From NORP294 sp047627915 (GTDB lineage Bacteria; Bacteroidota; Bacteroidia; Flavobacteriales_E; Vicingaceae): a stretch of 64,000 nt of DNA. The notes under the pieces are model-generated. The model made no database searches. It worked only from the letters and a program-made list of their open reading frames with translations, and had not been told where the DNA came from. The stretch covers positions 1-64,000 of the forward strand of contig JBLHTZ010000001.1 in NCBI GenBank assembly GCA_047627915.1, written 5' to 3'. The position numbers and the translations under genes were made by a program. Positions 44,638 through 52,762 of the stretch are shown piece after piece (within the stretch, counting starts at the first letter, position 1; each line of letters starts with the position of its first letter).

Positions 44638-45216
44638 ATGAAAATCGGTATTCAAGCAGCCTTATTCGTAATCGCAATAATATTAGCGTACTTCATCTAT
44701 GATGGGGTTCAAAACAAGATTAAATTCAGAGACATGGCTCAGAATAGGAGCGAAGTCGTGCAGAATAGATTGCAAGAAGTTGCTGTTGCACAAAAAAAGT
44801 TTAAACAGGAAAAAAGCCGCTATGCTGCTAACTTCCCTGAGTTAATCAACTTTGTAAAAAACGATTCGTTGACGATTATTAAAGCAATTGGTAACGTTCC
44901 AGATTCTTTAACGGAAGTGGAAGCGGTTCAATTGGGAATTGTAATTAGAGATACTTCTTTAGTTCCTGCAACTTCGATTTTTGCTGACGGTTATGCAATA
45001 GATTCCATTAAATATGTTCCTTTCGGAGATGGCGATGAATTCAAAATTCAAGCTGGCGTGATTGAGAAAAACAAAGTGAACGTAAATGTTTTTGAAGTTT
45101 CAACCACTTTAGAAGTAGCTTACAAAGGACTTAAGACCAAAAACGAAGCGGTTAAGTTGACAGATCAAATCAAGGTAGGTTCAATGAGTGAGCCAATCAC
45201 AACCGGGAACTGGTAA
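44638..45216 (+). CDS. membrane-anchored protein, conserved hypothetical
   Basis: The 192-residue protein has one N-terminal transmembrane helix (about 3-22), then a helical stretch with RLQEVAVAQKKFKQEKSRYA (pilin- or TolR-like in look) and a small soluble beta domain. I recognise no family motif. It opens a run with a DUF3822 protein, rsmD and coaD, with a 7-bp gap to the next start. I recall this order from other Bacteroidota. DUF3822 proteins resemble the PilM/actin-like fold, so this protein may be its membrane partner, which is only an inference. Confidence 0.75.
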   Translation: MKIGIQAALFVIAIILAYFIYDGVQNKIKFRDMAQNRSEVVQNRLQEVAVAQKKFKQEKSRYAANFPELINFVKNDSLTIIKAIGNVPDSLTEVEAVQLGIVIRDTSLVPATSIFADGYAIDSIKYVPFGDGDEFKIQAGVIEKNKVNVNVFEVSTTLEVAYKGLKTKNEAVKLTDQIKVGSMSEPITTGNW

Positions 45217-45223
45217 CCAGAAC

Positions 45224-46081
45224 ATGACGCTTACTCCAACCCCACAGCTTCGATTTTTTGACGAACGCTATGGAGGAAAAACAGCTCAACTCAAACACTT
45301 TATGGTACTGAGCAAGCTTCAGTTGAAGTCTGCGTTTTTTGACGACCAATCGCAAACCTACATTTCATACGAGCAGTTTGATTTTAACAAATCTGATGAC
45401 TGGATTGAAGCACTTAGGAGTATCGAAAAAATACTTCCTAGTGAAGCATTCCAATCACAGAAGAGTCTGCAAATATGCCTTTCAAACTCTTTGTACACCC
45501 TTGTTCCTCAAGTTTTATTTGACGAAAAAGAGTTAGAAAGTTATTTGAGTTTTAATCACCCAATAGAGGATCTCAACCAGCTTATTTTTCATTACACTGC
45601 ATTGGAGAGTTTCGATGCTGTAGTCGTATTTGCAATTCCTCGCGGTTTAGAGTTCTTGCTAAAGGCAAAGCTACCTCCCTATCAATTATTGCATTTTTCA
45701 TCGCCTATTTTAGAAGCCATTGGGCTAAACAAAATGAAGGAAAATGAGCTATTGATTAACGTGCAGCGAGAGCAATTTGAAGTAATTTATGCTCCGAATG
45801 GCAAACTAAACTTCTTCAATAGTTTTCAATACCAAAGCAAAGAAGATTTTATTTACTTTTTGCTGTACGTAATGGAACAGCTAAAGTTGGAAAGAGAAAA
45901 AAGCAAACTCATTTTGGTTGGAGAAATTGAAAAAGACTCTGCCATATACAAGTTACTTTATACCTACATTAATGAAGTTAGCTTCGGTAAAAAGGCCGCC
46001 AACATTAATTTCTCAGCAGTTTTGGGAGAACTGAACGATTACTCTAATTTTAGTTTATTTCATCAGCACTTATGCGGATAG
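45224..46081 (+). CDS. DUF3822 family protein
   Basis: The 285-residue protein begins MTLTPTPQLRFFDERYGG. It is cytoplasmic and made of alternating strands and helices. The family occurs in Bacteroidota just upstream of rsmD and coaD, and its role is unknown. I chose ATG 45224 because the upstream start at 45188 would overlap the previous gene by 29 bp and add a Gln/Gly-rich tail not seen in relatives. It overlaps rsmD by 10 bp. Confidence 0.82.
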   Translation: MTLTPTPQLRFFDERYGGKTAQLKHFMVLSKLQLKSAFFDDQSQTYISYEQFDFNKSDDWIEALRSIEKILPSEAFQSQKSLQICLSNSLYTLVPQVLFDEKELESYLSFNHPIEDLNQLIFHYTALESFDAVVVFAIPRGLEFLLKAKLPPYQLLHFSSPILEAIGLNKMKENELLINVQREQFEVIYAPNGKLNFFNSFQYQSKEDFIYFLLYVMEQLKLEREKSKLILVGEIEKDSAIYKLLYTYINEVSFGKKAANINFSAVLGELNDYSNFSLFHQHLCG

Positions 46082-46608
46082 TTAGCGGAACACACAAAGG
46101 ACGACGATTCTCTCCTCCGAAAGGTTTACCCGTTCGACCAACTACTGACTTTGCCAAAGAAGGCTTGTTCAACATGTTGCGCAACAGAATAGAAATAGAG
46201 GACGCCAAAGTGTTAGATTTATGTGCTGGAACTGGCAACATGACTTTTGAATTCGCTTCTAGAGGAGCAAGTTCTATATTAGCAATCGATCAGCACGTTG
46301 GATGTGTTCAATTCATCAAGAAAACTGCTTCAGAATTACAATTAAACAGCATAACAGCGCTAAAAGCAGATGTATTTAAGTTTGTGAAGAAACTGGACCA
46401 GCAATACGATATCATTTTCGCAGACCCTCCATATGCGCTTGAGGAAACTGCCAACTTACCAAGTACAATATTCAACAAAGGGTTGCTAGCCGAAGGTGGC
46501 TTACTTGTCGTTGAACATGGCAGAGAAACTTCATTTGATGAACACCCCAACTTCATCTCCACTAGGAAATTCGGAAATGTTAACTTTACTTTCTTCGAAG
46601 AAAGCTAA
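46072..46608 (+). CDS. rsmD: 16S rRNA guanine-N2 (966) methyltransferase RsmD
   Basis: RsmD methylates G966 of 16S rRNA in the small subunit. The 178 residues begin MRIVSGTHKGRRFSPP, have RPTTDFAKEGLFNML, SAM-binding LDLCAGTGNMTFEF and catalytic DPPYAL, all diagnostic. It overlaps the upstream gene by 10 bp and is followed 4 bp later by coaD, a pairing common in many bacteria. Confidence 0.95.
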   Translation: MRIVSGTHKGRRFSPPKGLPVRPTTDFAKEGLFNMLRNRIEIEDAKVLDLCAGTGNMTFEFASRGASSILAIDQHVGCVQFIKKTASELQLNSITALKADVFKFVKKLDQQYDIIFADPPYALEETANLPSTIFNKGLLAEGGLLVVEHGRETSFDEHPNFISTRKFGNVNFTFFEES

Positions 46609-46612
46609 ACAC

Positions 46613-47071
46613 ATGAAAAAAATAGCCATATTCCCTGGTTCCTTTGATCCAATTACATTGGGCCACACCTCTATTATTAAAAGGGCAATTCCGTTGTTCG
46701 ATAAAATTATTGTTGCCATTGGAACCAACTCATCCAAACAATACATGTTTGATTTACAGCAACGTAAAAAGTGGATTGAGCTGTGTTTCGCAAACCAACC
46801 AAGTGTTGAAGTTGATATTTATCAAGGCTTGACGGTAGACTATTGCGAAAAAGTTCAAGCTAAATACATTTTGAGAGGTTTGAGAAACCAGTTGGATTAC
46901 GAGTATGAGCATACCATTGCTCAAATGAACCGAAAACTGAACGACGAAATTGAAACCATTTTTCTTTTCACCGAGTTAGACTATGCCACAATAAATTCAA
47001 CAACTGTGCGTGATATCATTCGTCACGGTGGCGACGTCAACCAGTTTTTGCCAAAAGAAATAACTATTTAA
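46613..47071 (+). CDS. coaD: phosphopantetheine adenylyltransferase CoaD
   Basis: CoaD transfers AMP to 4'-phosphopantetheine, the penultimate step of coenzyme A synthesis. The 152 residues have the nucleotidyltransferase motif PGSFDPITLGHTSII (7-21, with GH of the T/HxGH signature), LRGLRNQLDYEYE and the late YATINSTTVRDI. ATG 46613 gives the standard length; the frame is open upstream but would overlap rsmD. It follows rsmD in the same operon. Confidence 0.96.
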   Translation: MKKIAIFPGSFDPITLGHTSIIKRAIPLFDKIIVAIGTNSSKQYMFDLQQRKKWIELCFANQPSVEVDIYQGLTVDYCEKVQAKYILRGLRNQLDYEYEHTIAQMNRKLNDEIETIFLFTELDYATINSTTVRDIIRHGGDVNQFLPKEITI

Positions 47072-47075
47072 TCGT

Positions 47076-48446
47076 ATGATTCGAAACACGTTAACCTTTC
47101 TATTCACTTTACTTATTAGCTTACAACTAATTGCTGATGAAACGATTATACAGGGAAAAATAAAAGGTTTCGATTCTAAAACGATAAAAATTGGCATTTA
47201 CAGCGACTACATTACCAATGAGAAGGAATGGTTGAATGAGCAAGTAATTGAAAATGGAAGTTTCAAGTTAAACATCAATTTAGAAGAAATAAATCAGGTA
47301 ATTCTAAAAATTGAAGATAAGGAAACAAGCTTGTTTGCAGAAGTAGGTCAAGTGTACAATGTCGCGTTAACTTTCGATGAAGAGGCCAACCGTGGCCAAG
47401 CCTTCAATAAATTCTTAAACCTCAGCTTCCCTTTTCCTAAGATAACGGAGCTCAACCAACAAATCAAAAGCTTCAACAAAGCATATCAAGACTTTTTTCA
47501 ACAGAACTACGCCAAAATGATGTACAAAGGCGCGAACAAGGAAACGGAAGCCTTTCTAACAACATGGAGAAAAAAAGCAGAAAGCATAGAGCTTGATTTC
47601 CTAAAGAATTACATCACGTATGCCTTAGCGAACTTAGAAGACATTAGAGGAGGAAACAACGTCACCTTAGAAAATACTTTTATAAAAGGAAAGCCAATTT
47701 TGTATCACCATAAAGAATACATGAATTTTTTCACTCAATTCTATCAAGAAGATTTTGACCAATTAACGTTAAAAAACGGCAGTCAAAAAATGATGAAAGC
47801 GCTGATGTTTGAAGAATCTTTAGACCGAACCTTAGAAGAGTTAAACCTATTAAAAGGCTTCGAAAATCCCGAATTAACTGAACTTTATCTTCTTTATGGC
47901 CTTAATGAAGTCTATCATAAAAAAGTAATCAATCAAGAAAGCAGTGAAAAAATCATTCAAGAAATTGCGATTAAGGGTCAATCTGCTGAGAATAAAACAA
48001 TAGCAACGAACATTCTAAAAGCGCTAGAACGCTATGGAAAATCGATGGAAGCTGTGAATTTTACTTTGTTGGATGCAAAAGGACAAGAGCATTCCCTAAC
48101 AGATTACAGAGGCAAACAAATATACCTCAGCTTCTGGTCCAACACTTCAATTCCCAGCCTACGCGAATTGAAAGTAATGCAAAAACTACATTTAGAATAC
48201 GGCGATAAAGTTCAATTTGTGAGCATCAACTTGGACGATGATAAAAGCATCAATGAAACGGTTGCCACTAAAAACAACTATAAGTGGGACTTCTTGCACT
48301 TTGGTGGCGATTATGAGTTAAGAGAAGCGTATCAAATAACAACTGTTCCCACTTACTTTTTAATCAACGAGCAGGGCGGAATTAGTAAAGCTTTTGCTGA
48401 AGGCCCAATTGAAATGGAACGTACTTTTTTCAATACGTTAAAGTAG
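47076..48446 (+). CDS. TlpA/thioredoxin-fold envelope protein lacking all cysteines
   Basis: The 456-residue protein has a signal peptide (1-20), a DUF4369-like N-terminal beta domain (about 23-110), a helical middle, and a C-terminal thioredoxin fold (about 325-456). The fold keeps AVNFTLLDAKGQEHSLTDYR and the cis-proline loop TTVPTYFL. However, the usual FWxxWCxxC site reads FWSNTSIPS, so both active cysteines are serines (S358, S361) and the entire protein contains no cysteine. It cannot act as a disulfide oxidoreductase and may have become a structural or binding protein. It starts 4 bp after coaD. Confidence 0.88.
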   Translation: MIRNTLTFLFTLLISLQLIADETIIQGKIKGFDSKTIKIGIYSDYITNEKEWLNEQVIENGSFKLNINLEEINQVILKIEDKETSLFAEVGQVYNVALTFDEEANRGQAFNKFLNLSFPFPKITELNQQIKSFNKAYQDFFQQNYAKMMYKGANKETEAFLTTWRKKAESIELDFLKNYITYALANLEDIRGGNNVTLENTFIKGKPILYHHKEYMNFFTQFYQEDFDQLTLKNGSQKMMKALMFEESLDRTLEELNLLKGFENPELTELYLLYGLNEVYHKKVINQESSEKIIQEIAIKGQSAENKTIATNILKALERYGKSMEAVNFTLLDAKGQEHSLTDYRGKQIYLSFWSNTSIPSLRELKVMQKLHLEYGDKVQFVSINLDDDKSINETVATKNNYKWDFLHFGGDYELREAYQITTVPTYFLINEQGGISKAFAEGPIEMERTFFNTLK

Positions 48447-48450
48447 CGTC

Positions 48451-48849
48451 TTAATAAACATACTTTTCAAAATACAGTTTCACAGAATCAACCTGCAAGA
48501 CTAACTTTCGAGCGTTTACATGCAATATTTGTAAAGAAATTGTGTCTGCTGTAGAAAGAACTAAATCACCCTCCTCTAACCAATAGGTGCCAATCTCTTC
48601 TCCTTCAAAGGTCTTTTGGAAACTCCCTTTTGAACTAAAAACAATCCCCAATCGCCTATCTTCGGTATGAAAAAGGGCTGAGTCGACCTCGTAATGGAAA
48701 CTCTCGTATTCCATCACCTTCATGGTTGCAACCCAGTTGCCATGCAAACGGTCAAATAACTCTTCATCTGACAATTGCTTTTTGCAAGAAACAAATGCAA
48801 TAGCAACAAGCAAAAAGGCTGTAAGAAAATATGTGAATCGCTTAAACAA
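48451..48849 (-). CDS. lipocalin-like lipoprotein, hypothetical
   Basis: The 132-residue protein has a lipoprotein signal with Cys22 in IAFVSC. The mature domain begins LHGNWVATMKVMEYE and carries strands with GIVFSSKGSFQKTF and GTYWLEEGDLVL, a lipocalin-like beta-barrel pattern (G-x-W near the start). It probably faces the periplasm or cell surface. It overlaps tyrS by 8 bp downstream of it, so it is co-transcribed. The ligand is unknown. Confidence 0.8.
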   Translation of the reverse strand: MFKRFTYFLTAFLLVAIAFVSCKKQLSDEELFDRLHGNWVATMKVMEYESFHYEVDSALFHTEDRRLGIVFSSKGSFQKTFEGEEIGTYWLEEGDLVLSTADTISLQILHVNARKLVLQVDSVKLYFEKYVY

Positions 48850-50119
48850 CAGTAATCAGATAATAATTTTTCTTCCCTTTCTGCAACAAAATGTATTTAC
48901 CAAGAATAAGATCTTCTGTCGTAACTGTTTTTTCAAGATCTACCTTTTCCTTATTTACACTCACACCATTATTTTGAATCATTCTCCGTGCTTCTCCATT
49001 TGAGCCAAAAGCTTTTGCAGCTGTAACTGTAAAGTCAATAATTCCTTGGCCTTCGTTCAAAATAGCTTGAGGAATTTCAGCTTGAGGTACTCCTTCAAAC
49101 ACACTTAACAAATCTCTTTCTGTAAGACCCTTTAAACTTTCTGCAGTAGAGTTTCCAAATAAAATATTAGATGCTGCTATCGCATTATCCAACTCCTCTT
49201 GAGAGTGAACTCGAATGGTGATATCTTCAGCTAAAGCTTTCTGTAATACTCTTAAATGTGGTGCCTCTGCATGCTCCTTTTCTAAGGCTAAAATCTCTTC
49301 TTGTGGCTTCAACGTGAAAATTCGAATGTACTTCCCTGCATCTTCATCTGAAGTGTTTAACCAAAATTGGTAAAATTTGTATGGCGATGTTTTCTCTGCA
49401 TCTAGCCAAACATTTCCACCTTCAGATTTTCCGAACTTGCTACCGTCTGCCTTTGTAATTAATGGACAAGTTAGCGCAAATGCTTCACTGTCTGACTTTC
49501 TTCGTATAAACTCAGTTCCCGTAACAATGTTTCCCCATTGATCTGAACCACCCATTTGCAACTTGCAATTTTTATTCTGGTTCAACCAAAAGAAATCATA
49601 CCCTTGAATAAGCTGGTAAGAGAACTCTGTAAATGAAATGCCAGTCTCCAGTCTTTTTTTAACTGAATCTTTCGCCATCATATAGTTGACGGTAATGTGC
49701 TTTCCTGCATCTCTCAAAAAATCTAAAAACGAAAATTCTTTAAACCAATCGTAGTTATTTACCAATTCTGCAGCGTTCGCAGCGTCAGAGTCAAAATCAA
49801 GAAACTTTGCCAATTGTTTTTTCTGACACTCTAAGTTGTGATTCAATAACTCTTCAGACAAAAACTTACGCTCTTCCGATTTTCCTGAAGGATCGCCGAC
49901 CATTCCAGTAGCGCCACCAACCAAGGCAATCGGTTTGTGACCTGCATTTTGAAAGTGAGTCAAGAGCATAATAGGCACCAAGTTTCCAATGTGCAATGAG
50001 TCTGCCGTTGGGTCAAAACCCACATAACCGGTAGTCATTTCCTTGTTTAACTGTTCCTGCGTGTTCGGAGTAATGTTGTGAATCATTCCTCTCCATTCTA
50101 ACTCTGCTACAAAATCCAT
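48842..50119 (-). CDS. tyrS: tyrosyl-tRNA synthetase
   Basis: TyrS charges tRNA-Tyr. The 425-residue class I synthetase begins MDFVAELEWRGMIHN and has the HIGN motif (43-46), tyrosine-site YQLIQGYDFFWL, the KMSKS-equivalent KFGKS, and a C-terminal S4-like RNA-binding domain (from about 355, MIQNNGVSVNKEKVDLE). ATG 50119 gives the standard length. The open frame extends to 50257, but that extension lies in repeat-like sequence and crosses the -7 box at 50136. Confidence 0.96.
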   Translation of the reverse strand: MDFVAELEWRGMIHNITPNTQEQLNKEMTTGYVGFDPTADSLHIGNLVPIMLLTHFQNAGHKPIALVGGATGMVGDPSGKSEERKFLSEELLNHNLECQKKQLAKFLDFDSDAANAAELVNNYDWFKEFSFLDFLRDAGKHITVNYMMAKDSVKKRLETGISFTEFSYQLIQGYDFFWLNQNKNCKLQMGGSDQWGNIVTGTEFIRRKSDSEAFALTCPLITKADGSKFGKSEGGNVWLDAEKTSPYKFYQFWLNTSDEDAGKYIRIFTLKPQEEILALEKEHAEAPHLRVLQKALAEDITIRVHSQEELDNAIAASNILFGNSTAESLKGLTERDLLSVFEGVPQAEIPQAILNEGQGIIDFTVTAAKAFGSNGEARRMIQNNGVSVNKEKVDLEKTVTTEDLILGKYILLQKGKKNYYLITVV

Positions 50120-50135
50120 TTTCAAAAAATTTCGG

Positions 50136-50143
50136 CAAAGATA
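50136..50143 (-). promoter_or_regulatory. -7 box before tyrS
   Basis: The minus strand reads TATCTTTG, matching TAnnTTTG, ending 16 nt before the tyrS ATG. No properly spaced TTG is found. No T-box or other leader would fit. Confidence 0.45.
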
Positions 50144-50221
50144 AGTATTCAATGGTGGAATGTGGAGTGTAGAATGTGAAATGAAGAATGACAAATAAAG
50201 AATAAAAAAGTCTTGATTTTT

Positions 50222-50255
50222 GTCTATGCGAAGGAGGAACGACTGTGGCAATCTC
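50222..50255 (+). repeat. dispersed repeat copy 1
   Basis: GCGAAGGAGGAACGACTGTG followed by GCAATCTC closely matches the reverse complement of 51477-51509. This GCGAAG...GCAATCT sequence resembles a short dispersed element I know from Bacteroidota intergenic regions. It lies between tyrS and the reductase gene. Confidence 0.7.
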
Positions 50256-50317
50256 AAAAATCATCACTTCAAACTTAAATAGACAGGAGTTGAACCGAAC
50301 CTTGACCTTTTATGCGG

Positions 50318-50325
50318 TATTTTTG
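50318..50325 (+). promoter_or_regulatory. -7 box before the SDR gene
   Basis: TATTTTTG matches TAnnTTTG and ends 4 nt before the ATG. The nearest TTG upstream (50290) is spaced 25 bp away, longer than ideal. Confidence 0.4.
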
Positions 50326-50329
50326 CAAC

Positions 50330-51322
50330 ATGATTTTAGTAACCGGCGGAACGGGATTAGTAGGAAGTCATTTGCTGCATTTGTTGTTGAAAAATGGCGA
50401 AAAAGTGAAAGCCACCTATCGTTCAAAAAAAAGCTTAGAAAAAGCTGAAAAAGTTTTTGCCAGTTACCATGCCCAACCACTTTTTGATCAGATTAATTGG
50501 GTAGAAGCAGATGTAACCGATTACTTTAGCTTAGAAGATATTTTTGAAAACGTAACCCATGTGTACCATTGCGCTGCAGTCGTTTCTTTCGATAGAAGAA
50601 AGAGTGATAAAATGTACGAGATTAATGTAGATGGCACCAAAAACATGGTAAACCTCAGCTTAATCAATGGAATTCAAAAGTTTTGCTACGTCAGTTCTGT
50701 AGCAAGTTTAGGCAGTTATGCTGACGGACGTTGCACGGACGAAGAAGCCATTTGGACGCACAGTGACGAGACTTCTTACTACTCGATTACAAAGTACTAT
50801 GCAGAAAATGAAGTTTGGCGAGCGGCAGAAGAAGGTTTAAAAACTGTTATTTTGAACCCGGCAACCATCATCGGCTTTGGAAATTGGGAAGAAAGCAGCA
50901 CTGCTATTATAAAAAAAATCTATGACGGTTTAAATTTTTACACCCCGGGTAGTAATGCTTTTATTGGAGTAGCTGATGTTGTAAAAGCCATGCACTTACT
51001 AATGAATTCTGAAATTTCCGATCAACGCTATATTTTGGTTGCTGACAACTGGAGTTTCCAAAAACTATTTACGCACATCGCAAAAGGATTAGGTAAAAAT
51101 CCACCGCAGAAAGCAGCACCACGCTGGCTAGCAAACAGTTTGCGAAGACTAGATGAAATACGCTATTTTTTATTGGGCAGTAAAACCGTTTTAACCAAAC
51201 AAAGTGTTGATACGGCTTATAAGAAAAAGTGCTTTTCTGCTGAAAAAATTAGAAAAGAACTACAATTTGAATTCGAACCGATGGAGAAGGTGATTAAAAA
51301 AGTCACGGCCGAGTTCGTTTAA
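50330..51322 (+). CDS. NAD(P)-dependent epimerase/dehydratase (extended SDR)
   Basis: The 330-residue Rossmann-fold enzyme has GGTGLVGSHL (6-15), VDGTKNM, the active-site serine region YVSSVASLG (120-128) and catalytic Y151-x3-K155 in YSITKYYAE. The closest types are dihydroflavonol reductase-like and 3-beta-HSD-like SDRs, so it probably reduces an aldehyde or ketone; the substrate is unknown. The ATG at 50330 is preceded by TATTTTTG ending 4 nt away, suggesting a nearly leaderless mRNA. ATG 50312 would lie upstream of that start. Dispersed repeats flank it on both sides. Confidence 0.9.
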   Translation: MILVTGGTGLVGSHLLHLLLKNGEKVKATYRSKKSLEKAEKVFASYHAQPLFDQINWVEADVTDYFSLEDIFENVTHVYHCAAVVSFDRRKSDKMYEINVDGTKNMVNLSLINGIQKFCYVSSVASLGSYADGRCTDEEAIWTHSDETSYYSITKYYAENEVWRAAEEGLKTVILNPATIIGFGNWEESSTAIIKKIYDGLNFYTPGSNAFIGVADVVKAMHLLMNSEISDQRYILVADNWSFQKLFTHIAKGLGKNPPQKAAPRWLANSLRRLDEIRYFLLGSKTVLTKQSVDTAYKKKCFSAEKIRKELQFEFEPMEKVIKKVTAEFV

Positions 51323-51330
51323 TTCTATTC

Positions 51331-51380
51331 GTCATTGCACTTGTCCAAATAAGTAGGTGGAAATGGAACGAAGTAATCCT
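51331..51380 (+). repeat. dispersed repeat, degenerate copy 2
   Basis: The copy opens GTCATTGC and closes GAACGAAGTAATCCT, keeping the ends of the GTCATTGC...GAAGCAATCT unit with a diverged middle. It begins 8 bp after the SDR stop. Confidence 0.55.
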
Positions 51381-51386
51381 ATTACC

Positions 51387-51467
51387 GTCATTGCGAAGTA
51401 AGAAGCAATCTAGTTCAATTCTAGCGTCATAGCGAGCGAAGTAAAACAGAGCGAAGCAATCTGCTCT
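51387..51467 (+). repeat. dispersed repeat, 81-bp copy 3
   Basis: It begins GTCATTGCGAAGTAAGAAGC and aligns without gaps to 51520-51600, with about 80% identity by hand alignment. It contains two GCGAAG...CAATCT half-units. Together with copies 2, 4 and 5 it fills the 275-bp gap between the SDR and T9SS cargo genes, which holds no gene. Confidence 0.8.
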
Positions 51468-51476
51468 CTAATTAAA

Positions 51477-51509
51477 AGATTGCCGCAGTCGTGCCTCCTT
51501 CGCAATGAC
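51477..51509 (-). repeat. dispersed repeat, inverted copy 4
   Basis: Read on the minus strand this is GTCATTGCGAAGGAGGCACG then ACTGCGGCAATCT, the same short unit as copy 1 but inverted relative to copies 3 and 5. The inverted arrangement could fold into a hairpin with its neighbours in RNA. Confidence 0.75.
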
Positions 51510-51519
51510 TATCGTATTT

Positions 51520-51600
51520 GTCATTGCGAAGCACGAAGCAATCTAGTTCAATTCTGGCGTAATTACGAGCGAAGTGCAACGCAGCAAAGTAATCTGTTTA
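51520..51600 (+). repeat. dispersed repeat, 81-bp copy 5
   Basis: This is the second full-length copy, beginning GTCATTGCGAAGCACGAAGC. Its final 3 bp coincide with the stop codon of the T9SS cargo gene at 51598, so the element abuts the coding end exactly. Confidence 0.8.
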
Positions 51601-52581
51601 CTGTTTTATGATTTTCTTCGAAAACACCTCACCATTTTTCATAATCAATTTCAAAATGTAAGTTCCTGCTTCATAGTTGGAGAGGTCAATTTTGTTCACG
51701 CTTCCAATGCTCTTGTGAGACTGAGCGAAGTCGAAGTCGACAAAATTCTGAAGTAACTTCCCTCCTGCATCATACACCTCAACTCGCTCCAAACCTTCTG
51801 CATTTGTAATTTTCACAACATCTTTTGCCGGGTTAGGTGAAATCTGAACCTGACCTTTTGCCATTGATTCAAAATCTTTAATACCCGTTAGTAATCCACA
51901 AGGTGGCTGCATAGTTACATTGTTATTTACTAAAATCGAAGTGCCATTTATTGAAAAGCACAAAACACTGGTCAATCCAAAAGTACCGCAATTTCCAAGG
52001 GGTTTTAAGAAGCCACTTTTACTACCAATTCCTTCAATTAAATAAACCTTAGGATCTAAACATGGCCCATTTCTATCAATCCGATAAACAGTTCTAGCTA
52101 TTCCGCCATAATTTTCTGTATAAATAGAGTCAACCACATTTATGGCAGGAATAGTTGGGTCGTCAAAATAACCCAGAGCGATCGTGTCACCAATATTCAT
52201 TGCAAAGTCATACAATAATATTTCATTTACAATACCTGTTGCTTTCAACCAGACTTTCTTTTGTGCAGTATCATTCCTAAAATAGCCTAACGTATCTAAA
52301 GTAGCAGCCTGAACCACTGTATTACAAGGTAAACCAAAATTACCTGTCTTAGTTTCAGAGATACGCAGCAACCTAGTGTAACTATAATTGTTTATTGTAG
52401 TGTCACCCGCAGTAAATATTCTGGAAGTATAACAATCATTGGTATTTGTTGCACCGTAAGATCTGTTCTCATAATTTACCCAAACAGCATTGCTAGTTGG
52501 AAATGGGATGTAACTTTGTGCTTTTAACTGCAGCCCAATCAGAATCGGAACGAAGAAAGGTAACAGTAACAGTTTTTTCAT
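51598..52581 (-). CDS. secreted protein with T9SS type A sorting domain
   Basis: The 327-residue protein has a signal peptide (1-21, cleavage after LKA) and a beta-rich passenger of unknown fold. The C-terminal type A sorting domain (about 245-327) has VQISPNPAKDVVKI, RVEVYDAGGKLL, IDLSNYEAGTYILKL and terminal KKIIKQ, which directs type IX secretion and surface attachment. About 13 residues between LLQNF and VNKIDLSNY are extra relative to the usual domain and are encoded by a dispersed-repeat-like sequence. The passenger has paired cysteines but no catalytic motif I recognise. Confidence 0.88.
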   Translation of the reverse strand: MKKLLLLPFFVPILIGLQLKAQSYIPFPTSNAVWVNYENRSYGATNTNDCYTSRIFTAGDTTINNYSYTRLLRISETKTGNFGLPCNTVVQAATLDTLGYFRNDTAQKKVWLKATGIVNEILLYDFAMNIGDTIALGYFDDPTIPAINVVDSIYTENYGGIARTVYRIDRNGPCLDPKVYLIEGIGSKSGFLKPLGNCGTFGLTSVLCFSINGTSILVNNNVTMQPPCGLLTGIKDFESMAKGQVQISPNPAKDVVKITNAEGLERVEVYDAGGKLLQNFVDFDFAQSHKSIGSVNKIDLSNYEAGTYILKLIMKNGEVFSKKIIKQ

Positions 52582-52584
52582 GGT

Positions 52585-52747
52585 TTATTCTTTTATGACC
52601 TTCTTCGAAAATACCTCTCCATTATTAGTTTTAGAAAATAGAATCCGTTTGTATAATTTGAAAGGTCCATTTTGTTAAACCTAATTTTCCGTTGAACAAA
52701 CGTTCACCATTTAAAATTACAAAAAAATGATAGATGCCTTTGTTTAA
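52585..52747 (-). pseudogene. remnants of T9SS sorting-domain tails
   Basis: Between GH3 and the T9SS cargo gene, minus-strand translation gives two fragments without starts. One (52747 to stop 52631) contains NKGIYHFFVILNGERLFNGK, typical of the last strands of a type A sorting domain. The second, partly in another frame, has LSNYTNGFYFLK and then NNGEVFSKKVIKE with a stop at 52585, nearly matching the tail of the neighbouring cargo protein. These look like relics of one or two lost secreted-protein genes. The rest of the 180-bp gap holds no gene. Confidence 0.7.
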
Positions 52748-52762
52748 ATGATTCTGAAACGT

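Noticed and set aside
51331..51600. CRISPR-like array
   Set aside because: Repeats are 33-81 bp, diverged, in mixed orientation and not regularly spaced, and no cas genes are present.
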